From: Denticeps clupeoides
Taxonomy: Eukaryota; Chordata; Actinopteri; Clupeiformes; Denticipitidae
Assembly: GCF_900700375.1 (NCBI RefSeq)
Contig: NC_041712.1
Span: forward strand, 21,952,780-22,016,779
Reading direction: 5' to 3'
Length of the DNA stretch: 64,000 nt
The position numbers were made by a program, and so were the translations under genes. Below are positions 1 through 9,500 of the stretch, piece by piece (the first letter of the stretch is position 1; the number at the start of each line of letters is the position of its first letter). A model generated the notes under the pieces. It had not been told where the DNA came from, ran no database searches, and was given only the letters and a program-made list of their open reading frames with translations.

Positions 1-50
1 TTTTGGTCTGGAAAAGTTGTTGAATGTCATTGTTTGTGCTTATTTTCAAG

Positions 51-197
51 GCACTCGAGAAGGATGTGAAGGAATACCTGCAGCAGCTCACTGGTAAAGA
101 GCTTCCAACACAAGTCAACGAGGTGGCCATGAACATCCGAATCAAGGGCCAGTTTGCCGAAGAGCTGAAGGAGTGGCTGTTGAAGAAAGGATTTTGA
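51..197 (+). CDS. mrpl49: Mitochondrial ribosomal protein L49, last coding exon (partial)
   Basis: This is the C-terminal 48 codons of the mitochondrial large-subunit ribosomal protein mL49; the rest of the gene lies left of the window. An intron ends in TTTTCAAG at 50 and the exon reads [13 protein letters not shown], then [16 protein letters not shown], and ends EWLLKKGF, with TGA at 195-197. The human MRPL49 tail has the same layout (LQKDVEDFL, TQVNEVTGTLRIKGYF, AWLLEKGF). A polyadenylation signal AATAAA lies at 344-349. ZNHIT2 follows on the same strand, and the two are also near neighbours in human 11q13.1. The identification rests on remembered family sequence and is strong despite the short fragment. 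Confidence 0.92.
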   Translation, partial: ALEKDVKEYLQQLTGKELPTQVNEVAMNIRIKGQFAEELKEWLLKKGF

Positions 198-349
198 ACT
201 AAAGCTGTCTTATTATTGCAGGCACAGGCACATTTGGCTTGTTTAATGTGTCATCTTCACATCTTCCTCTGCTTTTCAATATTTTGTACATATGCCAGTG
301 TTATTTTCCGTAATGAATACAGCATTTCTGCCTTGTGGAGGACAATAAA

Positions 350-778
350 ATAATATTAGAGCAATATACACAGATTTGTGTTTTTTGTTTTTGTGCACCC
401 CGTTTAACTTGATTTATTAAAAATATCATGTATCATGTGAACAATATTAATTAAAACATTACAAAATCATACAAAACCTTTTTAGAAAATTGATTATAAC
501 ACCATGAACCTCATTAAATAATTGTACGGAGCCCCCCAAGTGTCATGTAGAAAAAATATTTTAGACAGAAAAGGGTAGTTTTGTTTGCAATATTTGCATA
601 TTGGTTCACTGTATACTTGCAATATTTGCAATACTGTGGTCTATAGAAGTCTCTAAAGCATTTCACTGCATATCATACCGTGTTTGTGTATGTGACAAAT
701 ACAATTTGAATTTACATGACCCCCCCCCAGGGGACTCCGTAGGATTCACGTCTTTTTAATCCCCTTGTCGCTTTAATG
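350..778. other. Intergenic, MRPL49 to ZNHIT2
   Basis: AT-rich spacer with short homopolymer runs (a C9 run at 721-729) and no supportable gene. Base composition becomes GC- and CpG-rich from about 730 towards the ZNHIT2 start. Confidence 0.6.
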
Positions 779-786
779 TGACGTCA
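779..786. promoter_or_regulatory. Palindromic CRE site in ZNHIT2 promoter
   Basis: A perfect TGACGTCA octamer, the full CREB/ATF consensus, sits about 215 bp upstream of the ZNHIT2 start codon at the edge of a CpG-rich stretch. CREB/ATF sites at this distance are common in CpG-island housekeeping promoters. Its use here is inferred from position only. Confidence 0.45.
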
Positions 787-1001
787 TTTCCACGCGACAG
801 AACACCGCGTCTAAACAACGTAGGCGAATCCCATCACTTTCTTTTTCACAAACACGGCAAGTAACACGAAGTAATATCGGGAGCAAGACGCGCGGTAAAG
901 TATATATTTTTTAAATTCGTGAGAAACGTGACGAGGACCGAGGAGTGACTTTTTGTGTGTTTCCCTCTCTCTCTCTCCGCACGGCAGCCGCCTCTACCGG
1001 C

Positions 1002-2597
1002 ATGGATCTCGGCGTGAGGAGAAGACTCCCCGCATGTGTCCGGACGCTGCTGACGGACATCGCCCCCCGGGAGGAGGAGCGGAGCAGCGACTGGACGGAT
1101 TCCGGGCCGGAGCCGGACACTGCGGACCGACCAGGAGAACCTCCGTCCACCGAGCGGGACGGAGGAGCGGAGCCGAGCCGAGTGTGTGGGCTGTGCCTGG
1201 CCAGACCGCACTGCTACACCTGCCCCCGGTGCAACATCCCCTACTGCAGCCTGGCCTGTTACCGGAGCGCCGCACACTGCGCATGCTCGGAGGAGTTCTA
1301 CAAGGAGTCCGTGTTCGAGGAGCTCAGGAGCGCTGGGATGACCGACGAAGAGGGGAGGGCGAAGATGCAGCAGATCCTGCTGAATCTGAGGCAGGAAGGG
1401 CCGGCGATGGGGGACGCTATGGGAGAGTTGGAGGAGGAGGAGGAGGAGGGCGAACCTGGTGGGACCCGAGCCTTGGAGCTGCTCTCTAGGTTGGCCGAGA
1501 TCCAGGCCAGTGGGGAGGAGAACCGGGACGAGGTAGAAAATATACTTAAAACACTCGAAGGCCTTGGCAAGAATAATACCGAAGGGGGGCGGAGTGCAGA
1601 GGAAGATGAGGATGAAGAGGAAGATTTAGCAGAAAGGCTTGCTGGCCTTGACATTGACTCTCTGTCTGAAGAGGAACTCTGGGCTTTGCTGAGCCGCCAG
1701 GAAAGGGCGAAGTTTGAGGGACTGGTGAAGGGGGGTGCCATCGGCGGCCTGATTCCCGCTTGGACTCCCTGGTGGGAGAGACACGATGAAGGGAAAGGCG
1801 CTTGTATAGAGGTGCTGGAGGACAGAGAGGAGGAGGTGGAGGTAGAGCATGGGGAGGACCCGGGCCAAAGCCAGGAAGAGGAATCGGTGCGAAAGCGGAA
1901 GAAACGAAACAGAATGACAGATGCCACTGTGCCCTCTGTTAGCGTCCGTAAGATTCCACCTCTCCACTCCCTCTCCTCAAACCCCTCCCCTCTGTCGCGC
2001 TACACCCTGGTTAACGTCTTGTACGGCTACACGTTCTCCTTGAGCCTCTTCAACGGTGATATCTCTGAAGAGGAGCTGGCCCAGGACTTCTGCCAGGCGG
2101 CGCTGGCCACTTCGGACGCTCTGAGCTCCAGCCGGGTTTTCAGCACCGTGCAGGAGGCGCTGGAGGCCGGGGTGACGGCCGTTTCTGCGAGGGCCTACTT
2201 CGATCGAGAAGACGCCGCTGCCCCGCTCCGGACCCTGGAGGCTGTAGCCCACGTCCTGATGGGGAAGAACAGGCGGGACTCGGCGGGATACACCCTGGCC
2301 GCTCTATCCCAGCTCCGCGGCGCCCTGGCCCAAACTAGAAGGTCACTGCCCAAAGAGGGGAACAGGGCGGAGGAGAGGAGGAGGTACTTCCAGGCGGGGA
2401 AGAAATGCGAGTTCCTGCAGTCGTGGGTGAAGGAGAACGGTGAAGTGGTGAGGAGGCTGGCAGCAGAGGTGTGGCGAGAACACAGACAGCGAGAGGGTGA
2501 GAGGAGGGCTTTACAAAATGAGAAAAGAGGTGTGGAGGAGAGCTGGAAAAAAGGTAGAAGGAGAGGGGGTGGCGTGCTGATTGAGGAAATAAAATGA
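1002..2597 (+). CDS. znhit2: Zinc finger HIT domain-containing protein 2, single exon
   Basis: A single-exon gene of 531 codons. The ATG at 1002 is chosen because an in-frame reading further upstream would need a GTG, and the context CCGGCATGG is good. An HIT-type zinc finger spans about residues 62-96 (CGLC, CPRC, YCSLACY, then His/Cys ligands). Acidic Glu/Asp-rich stretches follow, then a conserved C-terminal part with LVNVLYGYTFSLSLF, AGYTLAALSQL and the end LIEEI. Human ZNHIT2 ends LIEELPS and is about 400 aa, so this copy is longer, mostly in the acidic linker. The family bridges R2TP (RUVBL1/2) to the U5 snRNP. An AATAAA overlaps the stop and another lies at 2619-2624. It is tail-to-tail with TM7SF2. 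Confidence 0.95.
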   Translation: MDLGVRRRLPACVRTLLTDIAPREEERSSDWTDSGPEPDTADRPGEPPSTERDGGAEPSRVCGLCLARPHCYTCPRCNIPYCSLACYRSAAHCACSEEFYKESVFEELRSAGMTDEEGRAKMQQILLNLRQEGPAMGDAMGELEEEEEEGEPGGTRALELLSRLAEIQASGEENRDEVENILKTLEGLGKNNTEGGRSAEEDEDEEEDLAERLAGLDIDSLSEEELWALLSRQERAKFEGLVKGGAIGGLIPAWTPWWERHDEGKGACIEVLEDREEEVEVEHGEDPGQSQEEESVRKRKKRNRMTDATVPSVSVRKIPPLHSLSSNPSPLSRYTLVNVLYGYTFSLSLFNGDISEEELAQDFCQAALATSDALSSSRVFSTVQEALEAGVTAVSARAYFDREDAAAPLRTLEAVAHVLMGKNRRDSAGYTLAALSQLRGALAQTRRSLPKEGNRAEERRRYFQAGKKCEFLQSWVKENGEVVRRLAAEVWREHRQREGERRALQNEKRGVEESWKKGRRRGGGVLIEEIK

Positions 2598-2624
2598 TTT
2601 TAATGGTTTACATTTGGAAATAAA

Positions 2625-3250
2625 GTACTTAATACAGAATATTTCCCCAATGTATTTATTTTTACTAAATGAGTGTGTATATGTGTGTCATTCTATATAT
2701 GTGTATATATATAGACAATATAGGCATTTATCATCATATTACATCATATATCTTTTTTACGTTATAAAACTGTTAATTCATGACCTTTCAGTCTTCCCAA
2801 TGGGCATAAAAAAATATCTTGAGTTGGAATATTCTGCTAATTGTTACCTCTGTTCAAACTGCCTAATTGAACCAGGCAAATTAGTAAAGTGCCTGCAAAC
2901 CTTCACAGTTAACAACGCAGAAAATGATTTGCAATGCAAATGGTATGAGTGAAAAAGAACAATTTTGTTCAGGGATGGGCAGCGTTGTGCTTGCAGCATG
3001 TCAGACTGTGACGCTTCTGACACTATCGCTCAAAATTATGACAAATAAAAAAATATGCATGCAGAGGTTTAAGCATCTGCAGAATTTCCAATTGGAAAAT
3101 GGTTCCTCCACATCCTCCTCAACTCATTTGCATATGATAACAGCTTATTTGCCTCATGATCAGACAGAGAATTTTGTCCGTTCCCACCAATATCACTGTC
3201 CAGGTGTATGTTGAATAGGCCAGAGCTCAGTCTTCTGTCATTGGACTGGA
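2625..3250. other. Convergent 3' intergenic region, ZNHIT2/TM7SF2
   Basis: AT-rich sequence between two convergent genes, with a short (TA/TG)n patch at 2690-2715. It must hold the TM7SF2 3' UTR. No further gene is supportable. Confidence 0.6.
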
Positions 3251-5649
3251 TCAGTACACATAGGGGATGATCCTGTAAGGGACTCTCCTGCAGTAGGTGT
3301 CCCACGCCAACCCGTATTTGGCTCTGCACTGCCTGGCATCTCGATCCTCACGGTGCACCAGCAGAACGGTGAAGTAAATCAGGTAAAAGTAAGGTAGGAG
3401 GTGTGAGACCCCTGACGCAGATTTCAGAAAAAAAAAAAAAAAGAAACATTTTAGCATTGACTAAATTTCACCCACATTTCTGAGTTCCAAGGGATTCCCC
3501 AAACTTACCACAAGGCAGTGACCATGCCAAGGCCATGAGAATATCCCCCAGATAGTTGGGATGGCGGACAAATCCCCACCAGCCTGAGACCAGCAGCCGC
3601 TTCCCTGTTGCTGTGGCAATCGTCTCCAAGTCTGCATGCAATGGCAGGGAGTACGAGCGACTGAGCCCAATTTGTTTTGGCAGCCGTTTGACAGATCACA
3701 GCTCAAATTATTAACGCACCATCTGGACAATTTGGTTGGCTTTGCATCCATTACATAACGGATGTCGGCTTTTATTTATTTATTTATTTTCGGTAACGGT
3801 GTCCAAGTGCACATTCCATATCTTTGCACATCACTGGATTTTTATACTTGCCGTGTGGCGTTATTGCAGAAATGACAGCGAGTTTAAATATTCCTTATCT
3901 ATTGAAGCGGGTCTAGTGAGGATACCGATTAGAAGCAAGCAAAATGTGGGATGGCATGCAGACTTACTTGCAACACTTGGATGAGTAGGGTTCCGTCTGA
4001 ACTGATTCTTCTGAGAGTTCGACTTTCTGAAGATATAATAACCAATTCCTAACAGAAAGTGGAAGAAAGCACATTTTAACAATTATGTTGAAATTGAAAT
4101 AACTACCTCTTAATTTCTTCTCTTGTCATACCATTCAAAAGAACAATCCCAGTGGCAGCCAAAGGACTCAGGGTCTGAGGATGCACCACAAGGAACATGG
4201 CCTGCAGGCTGTAAGTGAAAGGAACCCACGCCAGGTCTCCAAAAGCCAACATAAAGCCAAACCCATCATGAACAATGTCCATGGTGGTCAGTACAGCCTC
4301 CTGAAAACACAATTCCATCGATGATAGAACATGCTCAATGCATGCTATGTGTAGTTACATTTTTCTCCAATGACTCGCCTCATTCCACAGGGCATCAGAC
4401 ACATAGAGCAGCTGAAAGCCATTTACTAGCAGCATGGCGAGAGACGGGCTGTCTCTCAGCTCCACCTCTTTCATCAGCATCCCCAGGTTCAAGACCACCT
4501 TTTACACAAGAAGTGTTCATTCATGTTTAAAATATTTAATATCAACAAATAAAGCAAAAACAGGAGTGAGTATAACCATTTAATAACCACAGAACACATT
4601 TGTTGGGGAATGAACTGTCTCATCCGAGTCTCATCCGACTGCAAAACTCACCCAGCCAATCAAACCTGGTCTGAGCTCACAGAAATACTTCAAATCAAAT
4701 CTCCCAATGCGGGGGTTCAGCTCTCGTCCCATGAAGAAGTCATACAACGGATTTCCTGCATGCAATAATAAAAAAAAAACCTGTAATAGCACATAAAGAA
4801 AACTTTTCATTCATTCTTTCTACCCTTTCACCCACCTGTGTTCCCACCCAGTGCAAGGGCATGATTAGGGGCCCAAAAGGAGCGGATGTAGAGGTAAAGG
4901 GCGAGCAGGTAGGACGTGGCAATTGCACAGACAGCCAGGGGAATTATCAGGTCAAAGAGGTAGCCCAGAGGCATACCCAGCCACAAACACAGCCCGAGCA
5001 GAACGCCACTCCAACACAAGGCAGAGAAACCTGGGGACACAGCAAAAATGACATCAAGACAGGACATTGGTTATGCAACATGGTGTGTCGTTATTAATGA
5101 GCAGCCTTTAACTGAACATGACAGACTTGCTGTTCTTTACCATTGATGGGATACCTAAGCTTGGTGCCGTCTCTAAGCACCAGTCCTTCTGACACCTGCA
5201 GACACGAGAAGGCAACCATGACACAACGCATCCGAATGTTTTTTCATTTATATTGACCAATCCACAACTCTCTAAATGATAGTTCCACTTACTTTACCAA
5301 CTGGCAGCAAGTAAAGGAAGCCCTGTAGGGCCACCCAGACCGCAATAATGACGGGTGCCACGGGGTCCAACAGGTGCGCAGTCGGGGGCAGCGGAGGCGG
5401 CCACTGGAGAACGCTGGCACCCGGGGATCGACACACGCTCAGCAGGTAGAGCACCGTTAGAGGGAGGAACACCGGGATGAGTGTGGCTCCTGCGGGGAGA
5501 GAGAGAGAGAGCGAGAGAGAGACACACAGCTTCTCATCTATTCTTGTTGTGCACACAAACTCTCATTCATTTATCTTGCTTCACTCACCCAAAGCTCCAC
5601 CAAACTCTCTCTCAGTGGAGTGGGACAAGGCACGCTTATTAGACTTCAT
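3251..5649 (-). CDS. tm7sf2: Delta(14)-sterol reductase TM7SF2, 10 coding exons
   Basis: Membrane sterol C14 reductase of the ERG4/ERG24 and lamin-B-receptor family, which reduces the C14 double bond with NADPH in the ER in cholesterol synthesis. Exons by eye: 5589-5649, 5293-5489, 5141-5195, 4836-5030, 4652-4755, 4379-4498, 4132-4300, 3968-4048, 3509-3631, 3251-3411. They join in frame to 421 aa (human 418). Visible are several hydrophobic helices, the motif [18 protein letters not shown], the family signature [18 protein letters not shown] and the end [13 protein letters not shown]. The start MKSNKRALS is the first ATG. A probable non-coding first exon lies near 5995-6070. LBR is the nearest alternative, but there is no room for its Tudor domain. 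The intron after exon 4379-4498 starts with GC rather than GT. Confidence 0.95.
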
Positions 5650-6086
5650 TCTGTTCGCAAAGGGGCAAAGGTCATCACTGAGCAGTACAGAGCCGCTACT
5701 TCCGCTTGTCTTATCCATTCATTATGGTCAAGCAACAGACAACTCGTTTTATTTCTGTTCATGACACTGAATGACTACACAGAACCCACGGAAAGATTAA
5801 AAATTATAATAATAATAACTCGTTGTTCACAGGCCATAACATATTTTAAGAGTTTTGGTAAACAGTTCGCTGACGTTAAAAGCCACAGTTCCGACACGCT
5901 CATCGCTCCACATTCCCAATATTTTAAACCATTAAAACACGTTCACGCCAAATAAATATGTATTTACGTATATAAAAAATAAATCTCCTCACCTTTATTG
6001 CGGGGTAAACAGGCTGCGCACCATAATAAAGCATGCAGCCGACTCTGAACGCGGACCTCTACGTTCTTGCCCGCGGCGCCGCTCGG

Positions 6087-6246
6087 CCAATCAGCGCTTA
6101 GAGTGTTTGTCAGAAGAGAATGGAGAGTCGACCCGTCAGCCAATCAGCATCCGGCACCGAGAAGAGCTGGCCCTCGCGCAGCACCAGGGGCCAATCACAG
6201 CCATTTTCCTGGTACGGACGCGTTAACATAGCGGCGACACTATTGG
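6087..6246 (-). promoter_or_regulatory. TM7SF2 promoter with four evenly spaced CCAAT boxes
   Basis: CCAAT cores lie at 6087-6091, 6140-6144 and 6191-6195, with an inverted one (ATTGG) at 6242-6246, so starts are 51-53 bp apart. They lie in GC-rich DNA just upstream of the probable TM7SF2 5' exon. CCAAT boxes bind NF-Y, which commonly works with SREBP at sterol-pathway promoters. No clear SRE was seen, so SREBP control is inference. Confidence 0.55.
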
Positions 6247-6439
6247 TCGGAGGGAGGGACATAATTCACATACGACCCGCGTTACACAACGACCTGGCAT
6301 CATCAAATGAGTTATATACAGTTTAAAATTAATAAATGAAAATTATAAAAAAGGGGTACATCATCCCTAAAGTGTAATATTATATGAAAAGACATCTGGC
6401 ACAAGGTCAATACACAACAATGAACAGGGAATATTATAT

Positions 6440-6445
6440 TTTATT
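6440..6445 (-). terminator. Probable VPS51 polyadenylation signal
   Basis: AATAAA on the minus strand, about 150 bp beyond the VPS51 stop codon in AT-rich sequence. The stretch 6247-6596 otherwise holds only VPS51 3' UTR and the far TM7SF2 upstream region. Confidence 0.5.
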
Positions 6446-6596
6446 TAGTAAAACATTCATATTACATACATCCACATTGCTTAAATTAATAGTCAAAATA
6501 ATACATTAGTATTTCCTTTCCAAAATTAATGCAAAGTAGTGATGACTGATTAGGATAGCAAATGAAGTAACCGGACGTTCCGTAACAGTAACCTCT

Positions 6597-9500
6597 TCAC
6601 CCCCGCTCACAGATCACCTCAATCACGCTCTGTTCCATGGGAGAGGGGTCAAGGCATCTGTGTGCCGAACTGCCCACGATCTCGTCAAGAAGGAAGTGCA
6701 CCAGGTTCTCATCGGACACGAAGCGCCACAGGTACATCTGCAGGTAGTGGCAGTCCACCTGTATCTGCTGCAGGCCGTATCGGCCAAAGGTGCGCAACCG
6801 GACACATTCCAGAAAGGTCTTCAGACTGATTTTGATGATGCCTGTCAGAACAGACACCTGTTGGAGAAAAGAAAAAGATTATTTGTTGTGGCTTCAGCTG
6901 AAACTTGACTACCAATGACATTTTTTTTAACTTTCTTGACCTTGTTGAACTCCACGGGGCTGAAGATGTCAATCCTCTCTGAGAAAAGCCTATGGATGTT
7001 GCTCAGTAAGTTGGTATCCATAGGAGCACTAGACAAAAAGAACAAATTTATGGATGGCCATGAGTGCTTAAATAGATAAATATCAATAATTAAATATGTC
7101 ATGAATTATTTAAAATGGGAAATTAAAACATCATTAATGAATTGTATATGAATTGAATGAATTCATTCCAAAAATAAATGTGTCACGTTGAAATACTTCA
7201 CAATTTATTTAATTTGGGCACATTCACCGCATCATGAATTACTTCTATCTCTCAGTCTGACCCAATAAAGTAAATGCGTTGGACTAACGCTGATCTAGCC
7301 TGTGTTCTTTCCAACATGGTGCTACCATTCACAATATTGGTCAGAAAGTACCAAAAAAAAGTACCTCAATAAATTCCAGCACTTAATGCATATTCTCCTG
7401 CTTCCAAATAGCCTGCAATGTCTCTTACCAGCCCTGCTGGAAAATCACTCGGCAGCACAGTTGGCATTAGAGCGCCATTAGTTGGAAAGGACACAGCTTG
7501 AGACCAAACCAATCATTTGTACAAGATCAGGCTAGATCAGCATTAGCCCCGCTCATTTAATTTATATAAATTGTGAATAATTGTGACCCATTATATAAAT
7601 GAATTAACAATGGCACATTTTATTATTTAATTATTGAAGCATCTTTTTCATTTTAGCATATAAAATAACAGGATATTTGATGTTTTTCCAGACCACTCTA
7701 CAATTTGGTATTAACGTGCGTGTCGGAATTACGTACCTGGGAGTGTAGCTGGGTGCATACCGGACCTGCTGTCTGGAACTGCTGTACACAGAGAAGGTTC
7801 TTTTGCTGGAGTCACTGCTGTGTGCTTTTCTCACTCCTTCCTCATACAACAGACCCACCTACATCCAGAGACCAGAAAAGCAGTCATTAGAAAAAAAAAA
7901 CCATATACGGTAATGCGGGGCAATGGATTTATAGTACAAGATTTATAATTTACAGTACTGTTTGCTAATTTGGAGTAATTTAGAAATATCAGTTTTAATA
8001 GAAAACAATAGTTTTAAATTGATTAAAACAACACTGAACTGATAAACAATCCTGTCCAGACATGATTCAGGGCTAAAAAAAATCTACATAAAGTAGAAAG
8101 GCTTATTGTCAGCAACAATTTACATTTACGGCATTTGGCAGACGCCCTTATCCAGAGCGACTTACAACGTGCTTAAGTTACCATCGATGAAGAGATCAAT
8201 TTCGGTTCACTAGACCCCAACTATGAATACATCTATTTTATTCACTCTGTTGTAGATTCTGTACACAAGTTCGACAACAAGAAAATTACAATTTAATCTA
8301 AATATTCTTTAAAGAGGAAGGTCTTGAGCTGTCGTTTGAAGGTGCTCAGTGACTGAGCTGTTCTGACCTCGAGGGGAAGTTCATTCCACCACCGAGGGGC
8401 CAATACGGAGAAGAGTCTAGATGAATGTTTTCCTTTTACCTTCAGAGATGGAGGGACCAGGCGAGCAGTACTGGAGGCTCGGAGTATACGAGGTGCAGTG
8501 CAAGGTGTAATAAGGGCTGTCAGGTAGGATGGTGCTACTCCATGTTTGGCTTTGTAGGCCAGCATCAGTATTTTGAACCTGATGCATGCAGCTACTGGGA
8601 GCCAGTGGAGGGAACGTAGCAGAGGGGTGGTGTGGGAGAATTTGGGAAGGTTGAAGATCAGTCGTGTTGCTGCATTTTGTATTAGTTGTAGAGGTTGGAT
8701 GGTACATAGTGGTAGACCAGCTAGAAGGGAGTTACAGTTAGTCTTGAGTTCCAGTGGAACGATGCTGTACAAACTACTGATGATTAAAGCCCTTTAGCAA
8801 TGATCTTCGGTACAGCGTGAACATTTACACTCGTTAAACAAGCAACCAAGCTGGCCAAATTCAGACTAGTGTGGAGGGAAAAATGTGTTATTTGACCACT
8901 ACCTTTGGTCATGAAACAATCAGAAGAAAACTGTGTATCTTACGTCTGACCTTGTTGACACAAAAGCAGAACATAAGCTGATAAAGGGAAGGTTCAGTGA
9001 CCTTGATGTGTGCCACTGTCCAAAGTGGTGCGAGATGAAGTGAAGTGATTGTCACATGTGATACACAGCCATCACCCTGAGTGAGCAGTGGGCAGCCATG
9101 CAGGCGCCTGGGGACGGTGCGTTGCTCAGTGCCACCTCAGTGGTACCTTGGCGGATTGGGATTCGAACCGGCAACCTTCTGATTACGAGGCCACTTCCTT
9201 AACCGCTAGGCCGCCACTGCCCCGCTTGTCTTTTGACCTTGTATGCCCTGAATGGTATAAAAGCTTGTGAACTGTAGTCACGGAGTGGGAGTCCTTCTTG
9301 CGAGTCCCCCCCCCGTGCACGGTGAATTAAACTTGGTAATCAAATCAGTTGACTTTCTTTATTGTAGCTCCCCAGATGGGAAAATTCCCACCACACTAGC
9401 TAAGCATCTGGTGCATTACCCAATTTCATATTAATATAGTAATGGTTTTCCTTGGAAAACCAGGACATTTATAAATTTGTACCGGTAGTGTATACATTTA

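Noticed and set aside
945-1001. Upstream extension of ZNHIT2
   Set aside because: The extension would need a GTG start. The residues it adds are compositional, and the ATG at 1002 has a good context.
846-1927. Long open frames opposite ZNHIT2
   Set aside because: They are Ser/Arg/Pro-rich mirror images of the GC-rich coding strand, with no domain.
5492-5525. GA-rich repeat as a regulatory element
   Set aside because: On the gene strand it is the (CT)n polypyrimidine tract of a TM7SF2 acceptor site.
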